The notes under the pieces were generated by a model, which ran no database searches, was not told the DNA's origin, and saw only the letters and a list, made by a program, of their open reading frames with translations. Both the position numbers and the translations under genes were made by a program. This document shows, in pieces, positions 23,095-31,258 of a DNA stretch of 64,000 nucleotides. The DNA is from Christensenellaceae bacterium Phil1 (GTDB taxonomy: Bacteria > Bacillota > Clostridia > Christensenellales > CAG-138), in the NCBI GenBank assembly GCA_001940855.1, contig MSGS01000009.1, positions 1-64,000 on the forward strand, in the 5' to 3' direction. Within the stretch, counting starts at the first letter, position 1. Every line of letters begins with the position of its first letter.

Positions 23095-24480
23095 ATGCCT
23101 AACATGAACCCCAAGAAGAACCCCATGCCCTCCCAGGAGCCGGACGTTCGCAACCATAATTTCAAAGAAGTTGCCCTTGGCTACACCGAGGAGATAGCCC
23201 TTGACGAGGCCGCCCGCTGCCTTAACTGCAAGAATATGCCCTGCGTAAACGGCTGCCCAGTAAACATACACATTCCCGAATTTATCGCAAAGATACGCGA
23301 AATGGACTTTGAAGGCGCATACCAGGTGATTTCCCGCGATTCCAGCCTGCCCGCGGTTTGCGGCCGTGTTTGCCCGCAGGAAACCCAGTGCGAATCCAAG
23401 TGCGTGCGCGGCATAAAGGGCGAACCCGTCGGCATAGGCCGTCTGGAGCGCTTTGTTGCCGATTGGCATAACGCCCATTCCACCACCCCCAGCGATATTC
23501 CCGCCTCCAACGGTCACAAGGTTGCCATAGTCGGCAGCGGCCCTTCCGGCCTCACCTGCGCGGGCGATCTGGCGCGCAAAGGCTACAAGGTCAGCGTATT
23601 TGAAGCGCTGCACACCGCCGGCGGCGTGCTGGTATACGGCATACCGGAATTCCGTCTTCCCAAGGCCATAGTTCAGAAGGAAATAGACAACCTGAGCGCA
23701 CTTGGCGTGGACGTAGAGACTAACATGGTAATAGGCAAGACCCTGACCATAGACGAGCTGTTCGACATGGGCTACGAGGCCGTGTTCATCGGCTCCGGCG
23801 CAGGTCTGCCCATGTTTATGAACATCCCCGGCGAAAACCTGAAGGGCGTATATTCCGCCAACGAGTTCCTTACCCGCATAAACCTGATGAAGGCTTATCG
23901 TGAAGACAGCGACACTCCCATCATGCACGGCAAGCACGTTGCGGTAGTTGGCGGCGGCAACGTTGCCATGGATGCCGCGCGCTGCGCAAGAAGGCTCGGC
24001 GCCGAGGTCAAGATAGTATATCGCCGCAGCGAGAGCGAGCTGCCCGCCAGGCGTGAAGAAGTTGAGCATGCAAAGGAAGAAGGCATTGAATTCTGCCTGC
24101 TGACCACTCCCCTTTCCATAAAGGGCGATGACAAGTTCAGCGTATGCGCCATGAACTGCCAGAAGATGGAACTTGGCGAACCCGATGCTTCCGGCCGCCG
24201 CCGTCCCATACCCGTGGAAGGCAGCGAATATGATATAGATGTAGACTGTGTCATAATGGCGCTGGGCACCTCCCCCAACCCCCTTATCAAGTCCACCACC
24301 AAGGGCCTTGAGGTCAACCGCAAGGGCGGCATAATCGTTGAGGAAGCCACCGGCAAGACCAGCCGTGACGCCGTGTATGCCGGCGGCGATGCCGTTACCG
24401 GTGCGGCTACCGTCATATCCGCCATGGGCGCGGGCAAAACCGCTGCCAAGGCCATAGACGAATACCTTGCCAACAAATAA
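23095..24480 (+). CDS. nfnB: NADH-dependent ferredoxin:NADP+ oxidoreductase large subunit
   Basis: A 461-residue glutamate-synthase-small-chain-like flavoprotein. The N-terminal Fe-S domain has CLNCKNMPCVNGCPV and CGRVCPQETQCESKC (about 41-105). Then come an FAD-binding loop (AIVGSGPSGLTCAGDLA), an NADP-binding loop (AVVGGGNVAMDAARCARRLG) and the C-terminal FAD segment (VYAGGDAVTGAATVI). Pairing with nfnA distinguishes it from a true glutamate synthase subunit. It is the final gene of the operon, followed by a hairpin terminator. It supplies NADPH for biosynthesis and balances the products of HydABC. Confidence 0.94.
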   Translation: MPNMNPKKNPMPSQEPDVRNHNFKEVALGYTEEIALDEAARCLNCKNMPCVNGCPVNIHIPEFIAKIREMDFEGAYQVISRDSSLPAVCGRVCPQETQCESKCVRGIKGEPVGIGRLERFVADWHNAHSTTPSDIPASNGHKVAIVGSGPSGLTCAGDLARKGYKVSVFEALHTAGGVLVYGIPEFRLPKAIVQKEIDNLSALGVDVETNMVIGKTLTIDELFDMGYEAVFIGSGAGLPMFMNIPGENLKGVYSANEFLTRINLMKAYREDSDTPIMHGKHVAVVGGGNVAMDAARCARRLGAEVKIVYRRSESELPARREEVEHAKEEGIEFCLLTTPLSIKGDDKFSVCAMNCQKMELGEPDASGRRRPIPVEGSEYDIDVDCVIMALGTSPNPLIKSTTKGLEVNRKGGIIVEEATGKTSRDAVYAGGDAVTGAATVISAMGAGKTAAKAIDEYLANK

Positions 24481-24506
24481 GCAGTAAGCTGAAAAGCTAT
24501 GCATAA

Positions 24507-24547
24507 ATGCGCCGGACGATGACATATCGCCCGGCGCATTGTTTTTG
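24507..24547 (+). terminator. Terminator of nfnAB
   Basis: TGCGCCGG and CCGGCGCA form an 8-bp stem with a 15-nt loop, followed by GTTTTT. Confidence 0.8.
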
Positions 24548-24576
24548 TTGTATCCTGCCGCATTTATATGTATAAT
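24548..24576 (+). promoter_or_regulatory. Promoter of lon
   Basis: TTGTAT (24548-24553), 17-nt spacer, TATAAT (24571-24576). Confidence 0.7.
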
Positions 24577-24626
24577 CATGTATACAGGCGGATGCGTACT
24601 CCGCCGAGAAAGAGGAACACACGAAT

Positions 24627-27002
24627 TTGGAAAGCTTTACACTTGATAGGGAAATGAAGCTGCCCGGCGTACCGCTGAGAGGGCTGGTAATGCTCCCGGG
24701 TGAGCTTTTGCATTTTGACATAGCGCGGGAGGAAAGCCGCCGTGCCGTCCGCGCGGCCGAAGAAAAGGACTCCTTCGTATTCCTTACCACGCAGAAGGAC
24801 AGCGCAAAAACCACCGTTAAGGCCGAAGACGTATTCAGTATGGGCGTGATATGCCGCATACGGCAAACCGTCAATATGCCGGGCGGCATGCTCCGCGCGC
24901 TTGTGCTGGGTCTTTGCCGTGCGCGTATAAAGGATGCGCAGTACGGCAGCTATACCACAGTTACTGTGGAAACAATCGAGGACGAGCCCTGCAACCCGCT
25001 GGTAGCCGAAGCGCTGCGCCGCAGGATAGATTCTTCCTTTAACGATTACCTCAGCGTGACCACCCGCATAAATGCAGAAACCGCCGAAAATATACGCCAG
25101 CTGCCCTCAGCGGGCCAGTATGCCGATGCGGTAGCCAACGCCGTGTTTGTTAAGTCAAACATGCGCCAGGCCGCGCTGGACGCAATAAGCGTTGAAGAAA
25201 GGCTGAAAATCGTGCTTGCGGGCGTAATGGGCGAAGTTGAAATAACAAAGCTTGATAAGCGCATCGCCGCAGAAGTGAAGCGCAGCATGGACCAAAACCA
25301 GCGCGAATATTATCTGCACGAGCAGATAAAGGCCATACGCAAGGAGCTTGGCGAAACCGAGCAGAACGAAGCAGAAGAATACATGCGCAGGCTTAAGGAA
25401 AAGCAAATGCCGCAGACCGTGCGCGAAAAGCTGGAGCGCGAGATAGCGCGCTTTGGCGACCTGCCCGCCGCATCTCACGAGCAGCCGCCCATGCGCAACT
25501 ATATAGAATGCATGCTCGATTTGCCGTGGAGCGAAGAAACCAAGGATGATTTGGACATTGAGCACGCCCGCGCAATACTTGATAACGACCATTACGGCAT
25601 GGAAAAGGTGAAGCAGCGCATATTGGAGCACATTGCCGTTGCGCGCCTTACGGGCAAAGTGAACGGGCAGATAATTTGCTTTGTAGGCCCGCCGGGCGTT
25701 GGCAAAACAAGCATTGCATCCAGCATTGCAAGGGCGCTTGGGCGCAACTTTGTGCGCATGAGCCTCGGCGGCATACATGACGAGGCCGAGATACGCGGCC
25801 ATAGGCGCACATACATAGGCGCAATGCCGGGCCGTGTTATCGCCGCCATGCGCCAAGCGGGCAGCATAAATCCGCTGCTACTTTTTGACGAGATAGACAA
25901 GCTTACCGCAGACATGCGCGGCGACCCCGCCGCAGCCATGCTGGAGGTATTGGACAGCGCACAGAATTTCGCCTTCCGCGATCATTTTCTGGAGCAGGAA
26001 TACGATTTGTCCAAGGTCATGTTCATAACCACGGCAAACGATAAGGACGCCATCCCCCGCCCGCTTCTGGACAGAATGGAAGTGATAGAGCTGAGCGGCT
26101 ACCTTGAAACCGAAAAGATGGAAATAGCCAAGCGTCACCTTATCCCCAAGCAGCTTGAAAAGCACGGGCTGAAGAAATGCCAGCTTACCATAGCGGATGA
26201 AGCGATAGTTGAACTGATACGCGGTTATACCCATGAAGCAGGCGTAAGGGAGCTGGAGCGCGAAACAGCCGCCGTTTGCCGCAAGGCCGCAATGGATATA
26301 GGCAGCGGCAAAACCCGCGTGCGCGTAGGCAAGCAAAAGCTGGCGGCCTATCTTGGCGCGCCAAAGTATACCCACGGCGCAATAGATGCCATAAATGAAA
26401 TAGGCCTTGCGAACGGCCTTGCATGGACAAGCTTCGGCGGGGAAACGCTGCAAATAGAGGTTCAGATAGTGCCGGGTTCCGGCCAGGTGATATTGACCGG
26501 CAAGCTTGGCGATGTTATGCAGGAAAGCGCAAAGGCTGCGCTGACATTCATAAAGGCCCATGCGGAAGAATTCAGCATAACGCTGCCGCTGGACAAAAAG
26601 GACATACATCTGCACGTTCCCGAAGGCGCCGTGCCAAAGGATGGCCCAAGCGCCGGCATAACCATAATGACGGCTATGCTCAGCGCGCTGAGCGGCATAC
26701 CCGCACGGGCAGACACAGCCATGACCGGCGAAATAACGCTGCGCGGGCGCGTGCTTGAAATAGGCGGGCTCAGGGAAAAGCTGCTTGCGGCGTACCGCGC
26801 GGGCATAAAGCGCGTGCTTATTCCCAAGGCCAACGAAAAGGATTTAAGCGACGTGCCGGACGAAGTGAAGGCCAACATGGAAATAATAGGCGTTGCAAGC
26901 GCATTTGACGTTATTCCTCTTGCGCTTGAGCACACTCCGCAAAAGACAGCGGATGCATTCATACCGCAGCATGCGCACAGCGGCGCGGCTGCCGCGCAAT
27001 AG
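24627..27002 (+). CDS. lon: ATP-dependent protease LonA
   Basis: A 791-residue LonA. The N-terminal substrate-binding domain (1-300, with the coiled KRSMDQNQREYYLHEQIKAI segment) leads into the AAA+ module (Walker A GPPGVGKTS, about 353; Walker B LLLFDEIDK) and the C-terminal serine protease with the Ser-Lys dyad in DGPSAGITI and EIGGLREKLLAAYRAGIK. It degrades misfolded and regulatory proteins in the cytosol. The start is TTG at 24,627 with GAGGA upstream. ysxC follows after 8 bases, the common lonA-ysxC order in Firmicutes. In many relatives lonA adjoins clpX and lonB; here these are separated by 4-10 kb. Confidence 0.97.
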   Translation: MESFTLDREMKLPGVPLRGLVMLPGELLHFDIAREESRRAVRAAEEKDSFVFLTTQKDSAKTTVKAEDVFSMGVICRIRQTVNMPGGMLRALVLGLCRARIKDAQYGSYTTVTVETIEDEPCNPLVAEALRRRIDSSFNDYLSVTTRINAETAENIRQLPSAGQYADAVANAVFVKSNMRQAALDAISVEERLKIVLAGVMGEVEITKLDKRIAAEVKRSMDQNQREYYLHEQIKAIRKELGETEQNEAEEYMRRLKEKQMPQTVREKLEREIARFGDLPAASHEQPPMRNYIECMLDLPWSEETKDDLDIEHARAILDNDHYGMEKVKQRILEHIAVARLTGKVNGQIICFVGPPGVGKTSIASSIARALGRNFVRMSLGGIHDEAEIRGHRRTYIGAMPGRVIAAMRQAGSINPLLLFDEIDKLTADMRGDPAAAMLEVLDSAQNFAFRDHFLEQEYDLSKVMFITTANDKDAIPRPLLDRMEVIELSGYLETEKMEIAKRHLIPKQLEKHGLKKCQLTIADEAIVELIRGYTHEAGVRELERETAAVCRKAAMDIGSGKTRVRVGKQKLAAYLGAPKYTHGAIDAINEIGLANGLAWTSFGGETLQIEVQIVPGSGQVILTGKLGDVMQESAKAALTFIKAHAEEFSITLPLDKKDIHLHVPEGAVPKDGPSAGITIMTAMLSALSGIPARADTAMTGEITLRGRVLEIGGLREKLLAAYRAGIKRVLIPKANEKDLSDVPDEVKANMEIIGVASAFDVIPLALEHTPQKTADAFIPQHAHSGAAAAQ

Positions 27003-27010
27003 GGAGCATT

Positions 27011-27613
27011 ATGGGAAAGTTCGATATAAAAAAAGCCGTATTTGAAACCAGCTTCGGCCTTGGCGGAAAGTTTATACAGGATGGCCCGCAGATAGCTATG
27101 GTCGGCCGCTCAAACGTGGGCAAATCCAGCCTTATCAATTCGCTTTGCCGCAATTCAAAGCTGGCGCGAATATCCGCAAGCCCCGGCAAAACGCGGCTGA
27201 TAAACTATTTCAGGATAAACGACAGCTTTTATCTTGTTGACCTTCCCGGTTACGGCTACGCCAAGGTCTCAAAGGCGGAGCAGGAAAGCTGGGGCAAGCT
27301 GATGGAAAGTTACCTTTCCGGCGGAAGCGTAAGCCATATATTCATGCTTATAGATATTCGCCACGAGCCTACCGCCGCCGATAAGCAGATGCTTGAATGG
27401 ATAATATATTACGGCATTCCGTATACGCTCATTGCCACCAAGGCGGATAAGCTTTCCCGTTCAAAGCGGCAGCAGGCGGCAAATGCAAACGCCAAACTGC
27501 TCGGCGCGCCGCCGTGGGCGCTCTGTTACAGCGCGGAAACAGGCGATGGACGCGAAGAATTGGTGGCCAGAATTGGCGCAATAGTGAACGACAGTTTGTC
27601 AAATGCAAAGTAA
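27011..27613 (+). CDS. ysxC: Ribosome biogenesis GTPase YsxC/EngB
   Basis: A 200-residue GTPase with the EngB order of motifs: G1 GRSNVGKSSL (about 32-41), the G2 region SPGKTRLINYF, G3 DLPGYGYA, G4 TKAD and G5 YSAETGDG. EngB acts late in 50S subunit assembly. It follows lon by 8 bases and probably shares its transcript. Confidence 0.95.
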   Translation: MGKFDIKKAVFETSFGLGGKFIQDGPQIAMVGRSNVGKSSLINSLCRNSKLARISASPGKTRLINYFRINDSFYLVDLPGYGYAKVSKAEQESWGKLMESYLSGGSVSHIFMLIDIRHEPTAADKQMLEWIIYYGIPYTLIATKADKLSRSKRQQAANANAKLLGAPPWALCYSAETGDGREELVARIGAIVNDSLSNAK

Positions 27614-27657
27614 TGCACAAATATTGCAGACTTTTTGCATATGCTACTTGACATAAC

Positions 27658-27686
27658 TATATGCTGTACGCATAATAGTGAAAGTA
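27658..27686 (+). promoter_or_regulatory. Promoter of the zinc-ribbon gene
   Basis: Perfect TTGACA (27658-27663), 17-nt spacer, CATAAT (27681-27686), 29 bases before the start codon's upstream RBS region. Confidence 0.65.
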
Positions 27687-27714
27687 AAAAACAAACTGTG
27701 GAGGATGTGGCAAT

Positions 27715-28164
27715 ATGGCTTTGAGAAAATGCCCGCGCTGCGAACTGAATTATATAAAAGACGATGAAAAATACTGCAATGTGTGCCGCCGCGAAATGAA
27801 GGGCGGGGACAGCGAGCCGGAGGACAGCATAGTAATGTGCAGCGAGTGCGGCGAGAATCCCGCCGTTAAGGGCAGCGACCTTTGCGCGATATGCCTTAGG
27901 GAAGCCCGTAGGCAGGAGATGCAATCCGGCAACGTTGCGGAGCCGATAACGGATCCTGAGGAACTCGTACTTGGCAGCGTTGGGCTGGACGAAATAGAGG
28001 TGCCCATGCCCAGCGACGGTGAAATCCCCGAAAGCGAGCTGAGCGAAATAGATAAGGAACTCTCCTCCGACGACGATTTGAATGACGAGGAAGAGGAAGA
28101 AGAAACAGAGCCCGAGCCTGAACCAGAGCCGGAGCAGAAGCCCAAGCGCGGCAGGAGAAAGTGA
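27715..28164 (+). CDS. Zinc-ribbon protein with acidic low-complexity tail
   Basis: A 149-residue protein, not assigned to a named family. Two CxxC-type ribbons occupy the N-terminal half (CPRCELNY ... CNVCRRE, about 5-23; CSECGENP ... CAICLRE, about 43-61). The C-terminal half is strongly acidic with a Glu/Pro run (EEEEEETEPEPEPEPE) and ends in a basic KRGRRK. The layout suggests a small adaptor that contacts nucleic acid or protein, but this is inference. It has its own promoter and RBS GGAGG, and is followed after 9 bases by the metallophosphoesterase gene, so the two may form one transcript. Confidence 0.7.
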   Translation: MALRKCPRCELNYIKDDEKYCNVCRREMKGGDSEPEDSIVMCSECGENPAVKGSDLCAICLREARRQEMQSGNVAEPITDPEELVLGSVGLDEIEVPMPSDGEIPESELSEIDKELSSDDDLNDEEEEEETEPEPEPEPEQKPKRGRRK

Positions 28165-28173
28165 TATCACCCA

Positions 28174-28896
28174 ATGAAGGTATTCGCCATAGGAGATCTA
28201 CATTTAAGCGGAAGTTCAAATAAGCCAATGGATGTGTTCGGCTCAACATGGGCCGATCATCCGCAGCGCGTGATCTCCGCCTGGCGCGATGCCGTTGGTG
28301 AAAACGATCTGGTGCTGATACCGGGAGACATAAGCTGGGCAATGCGGCTGGAGGACGCGATATGCGACCTTGAATTCATAGGCGCATTACCCGGCACAAA
28401 GCTGCTTTTGCGCGGCAATCATGATTACTGGTGGAGCGCGCTCGGCAAGGTTCGCGCCGCATTGCCCAATGGCTGCTTTGCACTTCAAAACGACTGTTTT
28501 ACCATTGACAATATATCTGTATGTGGAAGCCGGGGCTGGGTATGTCCCGGTTCTTCGGGGTACAGCGAAACAAAGGACAGGGCCATATATGAACGCGAGC
28601 TTATTCGGCTGAGGATGAGCCTTAACCGCCTGCCGGAAGGCACGGTGCGCATATTGATGCTGCACTTTCCTCCCTTCAATGAAAAGCGGCAGGATTCCGG
28701 TTTTACGCAGCTTGCCGAAGAATACGGCATAAATTATCTCATATATGCCCATCTTCACAACAAAGCCTGTCTTGGTGCGTTTGAAGGCGAACGTAACGGA
28801 ATACAGTATTCGCTCTGTTCCGCGGATCATTTAGGCTTCGCCCCGCGGTTGATTTTGGATGCCAAGGAGCCTGCTAAAAAAAGTTCTTGCGATTAA
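28174..28896 (+). CDS. Calcineurin-like metallophosphoesterase
   Basis: A 240-residue cytosolic phosphoesterase with all metal-ligand motifs: GDLHLSG (about 7-13), PGDISWAM (about 50), RGNHDYWW (about 80), LHFPPF and YAHLHNK. It matches the group of stand-alone Firmicutes metallophosphoesterases that act on phosphate esters or nucleotides; the substrate is unknown. No signal peptide is present. It lies directly behind the zinc-ribbon gene and before the uraA leader. Confidence 0.88.
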   Translation: MKVFAIGDLHLSGSSNKPMDVFGSTWADHPQRVISAWRDAVGENDLVLIPGDISWAMRLEDAICDLEFIGALPGTKLLLRGNHDYWWSALGKVRAALPNGCFALQNDCFTIDNISVCGSRGWVCPGSSGYSETKDRAIYERELIRLRMSLNRLPEGTVRILMLHFPPFNEKRQDSGFTQLAEEYGINYLIYAHLHNKACLGAFEGERNGIQYSLCSADHLGFAPRLILDAKEPAKKSSCD

Positions 28897-28909
28897 ACAT
28901 AATTTCTGC

Positions 28910-28939
28910 TTGCATTTTACCCCCACAGCATGATATAGT
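28910..28939 (+). promoter_or_regulatory. Promoter of the uraA leader
   Basis: TTGCAT (28910-28915), 18-nt spacer, TATAGT (28934-28939). Placed so that transcription begins upstream of the leader peptide. Confidence 0.6.
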
Positions 28940-28981
28940 AATCGGCAGAAAAAATGCGGAAGCGAAAGGACGGTGCAAAAA

Positions 28982-29062
28982 ATGCTTGGTTTCATGAACA
29001 GAACGCCCCTTACCACCTTCTTTCCCTATTCCCGCTTTTCAATATTTAACGGACGGATTTAA
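28982..29062 (+). CDS. Leader peptide of the uracil permease gene (attenuator)
   Basis: A 26-codon ORF (MLGFMNRTPLTTFFPYSRFS ...) preceded by AAGGACGG. Its mRNA is pyrimidine-rich just before the hairpin (CTTCTTTCCCTATTCCCGCT). Its stop codon TAA lies inside the loop of the terminator at 29,052-29,077. A ribosome following closely would therefore melt the hairpin. This is the arrangement of the pyrBI attenuator, where UTP shortage slows polymerase in a U-rich tract and lets the ribosome catch up. The Phe-rich peptide could also be simply a result of the U-rich RNA. The identity of the downstream gene as a uracil permease supports a UTP-sensing role. Confidence 0.6.
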   Translation: MLGFMNRTPLTTFFPYSRFSIFNGRI

Positions 29063-29077
29063 TATCCGTCTTTTTTT
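29052..29077 (+). terminator. Intrinsic terminator inside the uraA leader
   Basis: GACGGAT (29052-29058) and ATCCGTC (29064-29070) form a 7-bp stem with a 5-nt loop, followed by seven T. It overlaps the end of the leader ORF and stands 68 bases before uraA, which has its own GGAGGT ribosome binding site. Confidence 0.85.
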
Positions 29078-29144
29078 ATGTGTGCAATGGGCCGCAAGGC
29101 TCTCGCAATAATATTTAATCATCACGCAGGAGGTAACTTTCGCA

Positions 29145-30506
29145 ATGAACCAGAAAAACGAAGGCATTTACGACGCCAGAGGCCAGCTTGGTTGGCCCAA
29201 GACAATCGTACTCGGCTTCCAGCATATGTTCGCCATGTTTGGCGCAACGGTGCTCGTGCCCGCCCTTACTGGATTGAGCGTATCGGCCACGCTGCTGTTC
29301 GCCGGTCTCGGCACGCTGCTGTTCCATCTTTTGACCAAGCGCAAGGTCCCCGCATTCCTGGGTTCTTCCTTCGCCTTCATCGGCGGCTATGCGGCAATAG
29401 CGCCCATGCTTGAGGGTCCGGCAAACCCCGGCGTATTCAACGTGCCCAATACCGAGCTTCTGCCCTATGCCTGCTTCGGCGTGCTGATAGCCGGCCTGAT
29501 GTACGTCATCCTTGCCGCCTGCTTCAAGATTTTCGGCATGAAGAAAGTTATGCGCTTCTTCCCGCCCATCGTGGTAGGCCCCATCATAATCTGCATCGGT
29601 CTCACCCTTTCATCTTCCGCCATCAATAACTGCAATACCAACTGGCTCATAGCGCTGCTTGCCATCGCGGTCGTAATAATCTGCAACATTTGGGGCAAGG
29701 GCATGATAAAGATAATCCCCATACTGCTCGGCTTCCTTGTGTCCTACATTGTGGCTGCCATCTGCGGCGAAGTTGACTTCACCCCCGTTAAGGAGGCCGC
29801 CTGGATAGGCCTGCCCTTCCATATGCAGGATACCGTAATAGGTCTGCTCTCCAAGCCGGACCTTGATACCGGCCTGCTCGTGACCTCTATCTTCACCATA
29901 GCGCCCCTTTCCCTCGCCACCATGGTTGAGCATATCGGCGACATTTGCGCCATATCCTCCACCTGCGAACGCAACTTCATAACCGACCCCGGCCTGCACC
30001 GCACCCTGCTGGGCGATGGCCTGGCCACCTCCCTCGCCGCCCTGTTCGGCGCCCCTGCCAACACCACTTACGGCGAAAACACCGGCGTGCTTGCACTCAG
30101 CAAGGTTTATGACCCCTTCGTAATCCGCATAGCGGCAGTGCTTGCCATAGTGTTCAGCTTCTGCCCCAAGTTTGCGGCTCTCATCCGCATAATGCCTGCG
30201 GCTACCATCGGCGGCGTATCAATGGTTCTTTACGGCATGATATCCGCGGTCGGTGTGCGCAACGTGGTTGAAAACAAGGTTGACTTCACCAAGTCCCGCA
30301 ACGTTATAATCGCGGCAATAATAATGGTGCTTGCGCTCGGCATATCCAACTCCGACGCCGGCTGCGTGACCATAGGCAGCATCAGCCTCTCCGGCCTGGC
30401 CGTAGCCAGCATAGTAGGCATACTGCTTAACGCCATACTTCCCGGCAAGGACTACGAGTTCGGCAAGGATGAGCAGGGCGATACCAGCGTAAACTTCAAG
30501 GTCTGA
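29145..30506 (+). CDS. uraA: Uracil/xanthine permease, NCS2 family
   Basis: A 453-residue membrane protein with about 14 hydrophobic segments and NCS2 hallmarks: the opening LGFQHMFAMFGATVLVP, the helix-8 carboxylate region ATMVEHIGDICAIS and the transport segment FGAPANTTYGENTGVLALSK. The group with these motifs includes proton-linked uracil permeases; xanthine or uric-acid transport is a less likely alternative. RBS GGAGGT precedes the start. The leader peptide and internal terminator upstream suggest control by pyrimidine nucleotide supply. Confidence 0.88.
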   Translation: MNQKNEGIYDARGQLGWPKTIVLGFQHMFAMFGATVLVPALTGLSVSATLLFAGLGTLLFHLLTKRKVPAFLGSSFAFIGGYAAIAPMLEGPANPGVFNVPNTELLPYACFGVLIAGLMYVILAACFKIFGMKKVMRFFPPIVVGPIIICIGLTLSSSAINNCNTNWLIALLAIAVVIICNIWGKGMIKIIPILLGFLVSYIVAAICGEVDFTPVKEAAWIGLPFHMQDTVIGLLSKPDLDTGLLVTSIFTIAPLSLATMVEHIGDICAISSTCERNFITDPGLHRTLLGDGLATSLAALFGAPANTTYGENTGVLALSKVYDPFVIRIAAVLAIVFSFCPKFAALIRIMPAATIGGVSMVLYGMISAVGVRNVVENKVDFTKSRNVIIAAIIMVLALGISNSDAGCVTIGSISLSGLAVASIVGILLNAILPGKDYEFGKDEQGDTSVNFKV

Positions 30507-30526
30507 TAAAGTCCAACATCAAGCTA

Positions 30527-30564
30527 AAGCGGCTTCCCGATAAGCAGGAGCCGCTTGTTTTATT
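30527..30564. terminator. Terminator between uraA and the convergent M50-like gene
   Basis: AAGCGGCT (30527-30534) and AGCCGCTT (30549-30556) with a 14-nt loop, followed by GTTTTATT. Confidence 0.75.
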
Positions 30565-30572
30565 GTCCAGTC

Positions 30573-31091
30573 TTAAGTCCGCTTGCTTTTTATTGCGTTG
30601 ATCAGCTTTAATCCGTCGCTCTCCTCGCCCTTTATCTCTCCCAAGAAATAGCGAAACGGCAGAACGGATGTAAGAAATATAAAAATATTGCTTATAAGCG
30701 CGTAGTTTATAAAATATTCTATCGCGCTTGATAGGATAATATCCGAATCGAACGCCATGCCGCCGAATCGCAAAAGCAACAGCACCGCAACCGATATGAA
30801 GGATAAAATCGGGCCGCCCGAAAGCGTGGATATAAGCTTTGCTTTTGAATCCACGGTATTCCCGGCGACGGTGAATTCGCCGTCAAACACAAGCAATTTA
30901 ACAGTCAGCCTTTTTGTTTTAAGCAGTCTTTTCCCCGAGCCTACCCGTATATGCCAATGCCTGTTCAGCGTCGAAAGCATATAGCCCAGCGCATGTCCAA
31001 GCTCATGCATGAATATGGCCATGAAGGACAGAAGCCACAGCGCACATACGAAAACAACCGTTTCCATTATTACAGCAATCATTTTCGGCAT
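30573..31091 (-). CDS. M50-like membrane metalloprotease
   Basis: A 172-residue membrane protein with the zinc-protease motif HELGHALGY inside an N-terminal transmembrane segment (about 27-36) and a later SGGPILSFISVAV segment that corresponds to the second half of an M50 core. Family members cut substrates within the membrane. The usual NPDG-type third ligand is not obvious, so activity is uncertain. GGAGG lies upstream. It stands alone between convergent uraA and the clpX operon; no anti-sigma factor or other likely substrate is encoded beside it. Confidence 0.7.
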   Translation of the reverse strand: MPKMIAVIMETVVFVCALWLLSFMAIFMHELGHALGYMLSTLNRHWHIRVGSGKRLLKTKRLTVKLLVFDGEFTVAGNTVDSKAKLISTLSGGPILSFISVAVLLLLRFGGMAFDSDIILSSAIEYFINYALISNIFIFLTSVLPFRYFLGEIKGEESDGLKLINAIKSKRT

Positions 31092-31210
31092 ATATTTATC
31101 CTCCTTCAGCCCGTAATCCGCTCCTTTATTAAAGCATAGCAGAAATATGTATAATAATCCAGATTTTATTAAAGCTTATTCGAATTTACTTGCGGAATTT
31201 ACGGGCACAC

Positions 31211-31236
31211 AAAAAGCGGAAGCTTTATGCTCCCGC
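31211..31236 (-). terminator. Terminator of the tig-clpP-clpX operon
   Basis: On the minus strand GCGGGAGC-ATAAA-GCTTCCGC is followed by TTTTT, 22 bases past the clpX stop. Confidence 0.85.
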
Positions 31237-31258
31237 TCGTTGTTTATGTATTGTCTGC

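Noticed and set aside
22128-23165. A 345-residue ORF on the minus strand
   Set aside because: It is a shadow of nfnA without start signal.
23074-24579. A 501-residue ORF on the minus strand
   Set aside because: It is antisense to nfnB, has no RBS, and its composition (Ala, Gly, His, Tyr, Val rich) is the mirror of host codon bias.
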